Assembly (NCBI GenBank): GCA_022568115.1
Contig: JADFFP010000108.1
Location: 1-5,321 of the forward strand
Direction of reading: 5' to 3'
Origin: Pseudomonadota bacterium
GTDB lineage: Bacteria; Pseudomonadota; Alphaproteobacteria; Sphingomonadales; SMXR01
Length of the DNA stretch: 5,321 nucleotides
In this document: positions 5,148 through 5,321 of the stretch, piece by piece
Numbering within the stretch: position 1 is the stretch's first letter
Layout of the letters: the number at the start of each line of letters is the position of its first letter
The notes under the pieces: generated by a model
Database searches by the model: none
The model's input: only the letters and a program-made list of their open reading frames with translations
What the model was told of the DNA's origin: nothing
Made by a program: the position numbers and the translations under genes

Positions 5148-5321
5148 ATGCACACAATCGAGAAAATAGACAAACTGATCCGCCGCGGCGAGGCTCTGGC
5201 CGCCTATGATCGCGCGCTCGAACTCGATCCCAGCAACGCTGTTACCTGGTCCAACAAAGGCACCGCGCTGTACGCCCTGCGCCGCTATAATGAGGCTGCT
5301 GATGCCCTGCGAGCATCGCTC
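5148..5321 (+). CDS. TPR-repeat protein, N-terminal 58 residues (runs off right edge)
   Basis: The ATG at 5148 opens a frame that stays open to the window end. The product starts MHTIEKIDKLIRRGEALAAY and continues DRALELDPSNAVTWSNKGTA, LYALRRYNEAADALRASL. LELDPSNAVTWSNKGTALYALRRYNEAADALRASL is a canonical 34-residue TPR unit with the usual W, G, A, Y and A positions. The first 27 residues look like the second helix of a preceding unit (EALAAYDRALELDP), so the coding start may be a shortened form of a longer TPR gene. An in-frame TGA at 5136-5138 rules out an upstream extension, and no Shine-Dalgarno is visible before the ATG. GC content jumps up at about 5170. Partner, location and function cannot be told from this part. 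Confidence 0.75.
   Translation, partial: MHTIEKIDKLIRRGEALAAYDRALELDPSNAVTWSNKGTALYALRRYNEAADALRASL

Noticed and set aside
1641..5200. Attachment-site repeat of the tRNA 3' end
   Set aside because: Apart from a chance match of about 8 bases (CCGCGGC) near 5182, no copy of the tRNA 3' end occurs in the window. No integrase is present either.
1..5321. CRISPR array, insertion sequence, riboswitch or replication origin
   Set aside because: No spaced repeat series, transposase, terminal inverted repeats, conserved aptamer or origin-like iterons were seen.

Overview
The window looks like a piece of an alphaproteobacterial chromosome. The dCTP deaminase has the typical alphaproteobacterial length and N-terminus ([11 protein letters not shown]), the core genes are GC-rich, and a small basic protein of a kind I associate with alphaproteobacteria lies next to dcd. 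I cannot name a genus. The window divides into a conserved core part (1 to about 1715) and an accessory part (about 1716 to 5321). A tRNA-Thr gene marks the boundary.

Core part: three genes point left on the minus strand. In transcription order they are a 45-residue Arg/Lys-rich small protein (1541-1404), dcd (1324-770) and the first 223 codons of murA (669 to beyond the left edge). dcd has a plausible promoter and a good ribosome binding site. A GC-rich hairpin followed by a T-run sits between dcd and murA and may be a terminator or attenuator. The tRNA-Thr(GGT) gene (1641-1715) runs the opposite way and encodes its CCA end.

Accessory part: 1716-2294 has no full-length gene. It holds the 3' remnant of a TPR-protein gene on the minus strand, a possible 34-residue one-helix membrane protein on the minus strand, a perfect 8-bp palindrome with a CRP/FNR-like GTGA-N6-TCAC core, an 8-codon mini-ORF behind a very good Shine-Dalgarno sequence, and an extended -10 promoter. 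That promoter drives the main gene of interest: a 694-residue protein with an N-terminal TIR domain, a family-typical linker, one transmembrane helix and a long C-terminal TPR-like solenoid. Arginines before the helix predict a cytoplasmic TIR domain and a periplasmic TPR region. After 93 bp that contain a perfect 19-bp tandem duplication comes a 178-residue soluble protein of unknown function in very AT-rich DNA. A strong hairpin terminator follows. These two genes form a plausible two-gene transcription unit and a candidate TIR-based signalling or defence module. At the right edge a promoter-like sequence precedes the start of another TPR protein (5148 onward, incomplete).

Functional reading: murA and dcd are housekeeping genes for peptidoglycan and dTTP precursors. 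The TIR-TM-TPR protein carries a glutamate (E98) in a WVNKEI context like the catalytic region of NAD-cleaving TIR domains. A testable model is that the periplasmic TPR part senses something and the cytoplasmic TIR domain responds, with the small AT-rich gene product as partner, regulator or target. This model is inference; no function is shown by the sequence alone.
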